6,475 bases of DNA from Firmicutes bacterium UBA1535 (GTDB taxonomy: Bacteria > Bacillota > Clostridia > Tissierellales > Sedimentibacteraceae). The notes beneath the pieces were generated by a model, which ran no database searches, was not told the origin of the DNA, and was given only the letters and a program-made list of their open reading frames with translations. Shown here one piece after another: positions 5,157-6,475 of the stretch. Every line of letters begins with the position of its first letter. Position 1 is the first letter of the stretch. The DNA is taken from contig DCPV01000037.1 in NCBI GenBank assembly GCA_002323775.1, forward strand, positions 1 to 6,475, given 5' to 3'. A program made the position numbers and the translations under genes.

Positions 5157-6095
5157 TTAGTTCATATCAATGTTATCAGTTTTTATAGTTTCTGCAAATG
5201 CAGTAGCTAAGTTTGCAACATTTTGCAAATTTGATGGTATGATGATTTTTGTTGATTTTCCATCCGCTACCTTTGTTAAGGCTTCAAAGCTTTTTAGAGT
5301 AATAACCTCTTGACTAATCTGCGCATCCTTTAACATCTTTAAGCCGTCAGCTTCAGCTTGACGAAGCTTAAGTATAGCCTCTGCCTCACCCTCTGCTTCT
5401 CTGATTGCAGCTTCTTTTTTAGCTTCTGCTCTTAGTATCGCTGATGTTTTTTCAGCCTCTGCTTGTAATATCACAGACTCTTTTTTACCTTCAGCAATCA
5501 AAATTGCTGATTTCTTTTCACCCTCAGCTCTTAGTATAGATTCACGTCTTTCTCTCTCTGCCTTCATTTGCTTTTCCATTGCATCTTGAATAGCAGCAGG
5601 CGGCATAATGTTCTTTAACTCTACTCTAGTAATTTTAATTCCCCAAGGGTCAGTTGCTTCATCAAGTACAGCTCTCATCTTTGTATTGATAACTTCTCTT
5701 GATGTAAGTGTTTCATCTAATTCTAACTCACCTATGATGTTTCTTAAGCTTGTAGCTGTTAAATTCTCTATAGCCTTTATTGGATTAACAACACCATATG
5801 TATAAAACTTAGGGTCAGAAATCTGAAGATACACTATTGTATCAATCTGCATTGTTACATTGTCCTTCGTTATAACAGGCTGTGGTGGGAAATCAGCTAC
5901 CTGCTCTTTTAACGAAACCTTTTTGGCAATTTTCTCAATAAGTGGTAATTTAAAGTGCATACCGACACTCCATGTTCCTTGGTATGCGCCAAGTCTCTCA
6001 ACAACATATGCGTGAGCCTGCGGAACAATTTTAATACTTGAAATTACCAAAACCACCAAAATTAAAACTAAAACTCCTATTAATATTTCTATCAT
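5157..6095 (-). CDS. Slipin/QmcA-like SPFH (band 7) membrane protein
   Basis: This is a membrane-anchored scaffold protein of the stomatin/prohibitin superfamily, whose members form large oligomeric cages on the membrane and often partner with NfeD proteins; its exact role is unknown. The 312 residues start with one hydrophobic helix (about 3-22). The SPFH domain follows (about 24-180), with VPQAHAYVVERLG, the DNVTMQIDTIVYLQISDP stretch and the region around NIIGELELDETLTSRE. A charged helix (about 178-260) contains five copies of an 11-residue repeat of the form xxxxILxAEGx (184-238). The C-terminal tail includes IIIPSNLQNVANLATAF. The start is well supported by GGAGGA five bases upstream (6101-6106). 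It begins 25 bp after the nfeD stop codon and is clearly co-transcribed with it; a terminator follows at 5095-5130. Length and architecture match QmcA/slipin rather than the longer flotillins. Confidence 0.93.
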   Translation of the reverse strand: MIEILIGVLVLILVVLVISSIKIVPQAHAYVVERLGAYQGTWSVGMHFKLPLIEKIAKKVSLKEQVADFPPQPVITKDNVTMQIDTIVYLQISDPKFYTYGVVNPIKAIENLTATSLRNIIGELELDETLTSREVINTKMRAVLDEATDPWGIKITRVELKNIMPPAAIQDAMEKQMKAERERRESILRAEGEKKSAILIAEGKKESVILQAEAEKTSAILRAEAKKEAAIREAEGEAEAILKLRQAEADGLKMLKDAQISQEVITLKSFEALTKVADGKSTKIIIPSNLQNVANLATAFAETIKTDNIDMN

Positions 6096-6120
6096 TAATA
6101 TCCTCCTATAAATTAAATTA

Positions 6121-6475
6121 TTATTCTTTGCCTACAATAAGTTTTACACCAACTACATTTTTAATGTAAACTATTGAATCCACTTCAAGTTCTTCATCGT
6201 CATTCTCTGATCTTGCCGACCATATTTGCCCTCTTACCTTAACTGTACCATTATTGTCCAAATTGCTAATTTTTGTAATGACCTTTGCCTTTTCTCCAAT
6301 TAAGCCTTCTACATTCGTTCTTATTTTCCCTACCTTTAAATATTTAGTAAATATAGGTCTGGTAAAGATCAACAGAACAATTGAAACAATGAAAAACACT
6401 ATAAATTGAACTACTATACTCGCACCTAAGCTATAAAATAAAAATGATACTAAGGCGCCAATTGCAAACCATATA
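6121..6475 (-). CDS. NfeD-like membrane protein, 5' end missing
   Basis: This is a short (type 1b) NfeD family protein, the usual operon partner of slipins and thought to assist their assembly or function at the membrane. The frame is open to the right edge, so 117 C-terminal residues are seen; roughly 20-30 N-terminal residues, including the first membrane helix, should lie outside. The visible part starts with WFAIGALVSFLFYSLGAS and a second hydrophobic stretch (VVQFIVFFIVSIVLLIF), followed by TRPIF, a positively charged link, and an OB-fold domain (IGEKAKVITKISNLDNNGTV, VRGQIWSARSE, GVKLIV). There is no protease domain, so it is not the long NfeD type. A GTG codon at 6397-6399 could be read as a start, but it lies inside the second membrane helix and the frame continues upstream with typical NfeD sequence. 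Stop TAA is 25 bp before the slipin start. Confidence 0.9.
   Translation of the reverse strand, partial: IWFAIGALVSFLFYSLGASIVVQFIVFFIVSIVLLIFTRPIFTKYLKVGKIRTNVEGLIGEKAKVITKISNLDNNGTVKVRGQIWSARSENDDEELEVDSIVYIKNVVGVKLIVGKE

Noticed and set aside
6121..6399. A 92-codon version of the NfeD gene starting at GTG 6397-6399
   Set aside because: The frame stays open to the window edge, and the upstream residues (WFAIGALVSF and onward) are typical NfeD membrane sequence, so GTG is an internal valine.

Overview
The window is AT-rich DNA in which every gene I can support lies on the minus strand, so transcription runs from right to left. Low GC, strong GGAGG-type ribosome binding sites, intrinsic terminators and the gene families (class II cobalamin-dependent ribonucleotide reductase, YloB/PacL-type cation ATPase, slipin with a short NfeD partner) suggest an anaerobic or facultative Firmicute, most likely a member of the Clostridia. 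I cannot name the species.

In transcription order: (1) 6475-5157 holds a two-gene operon, an NfeD-like membrane protein (5' end outside the window) followed 25 bp later by a slipin/QmcA-like SPFH protein, and closed by an intrinsic terminator at 5095-5130. (2) 5156-4639 is a 518-bp gene-free stretch that is the control region of the next gene: a sigma-A-like promoter (4975-5003), a leader that I read as a yybP-ykoY (manganese) riboswitch (4837-4955), and an overlapping 13-bp terminator hairpin (4801-4845). (3) 4638-2005 encodes an 877-residue P2A-type cation ATPase, and 1938-1225 encodes a divergent uracil-DNA glycosylase. The 66-bp gap between them has no clear terminator, so they may be co-transcribed. 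(4) 1224-898 is a 327-bp gene-free stretch holding two hairpins behind ung and then the control region of the ribonucleotide reductase. That region has a near-perfect extended -10 promoter flanked and overlapped by two NrdR boxes whose centres are 42 bp apart. (5) 897-1 is the N-terminal 299 codons of an ATP-cone-bearing class II ribonucleotide reductase (nrdJ), which runs off the left edge.

The best signals are regulatory. The ATPase appears to be switched on by metal through a riboswitch whose closing stem (P1) shares its 3' strand with the terminator. This points to manganese export, although the ATPase carries the full set of SERCA-like calcium ligands. The nrdJ promoter is arranged for repression by NrdR when dATP is abundant, and the ATP cone on the enzyme gives a second, allosteric nucleotide control. 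I found no CRISPR array, mobile element, tRNA, rRNA or unknown multi-gene system.
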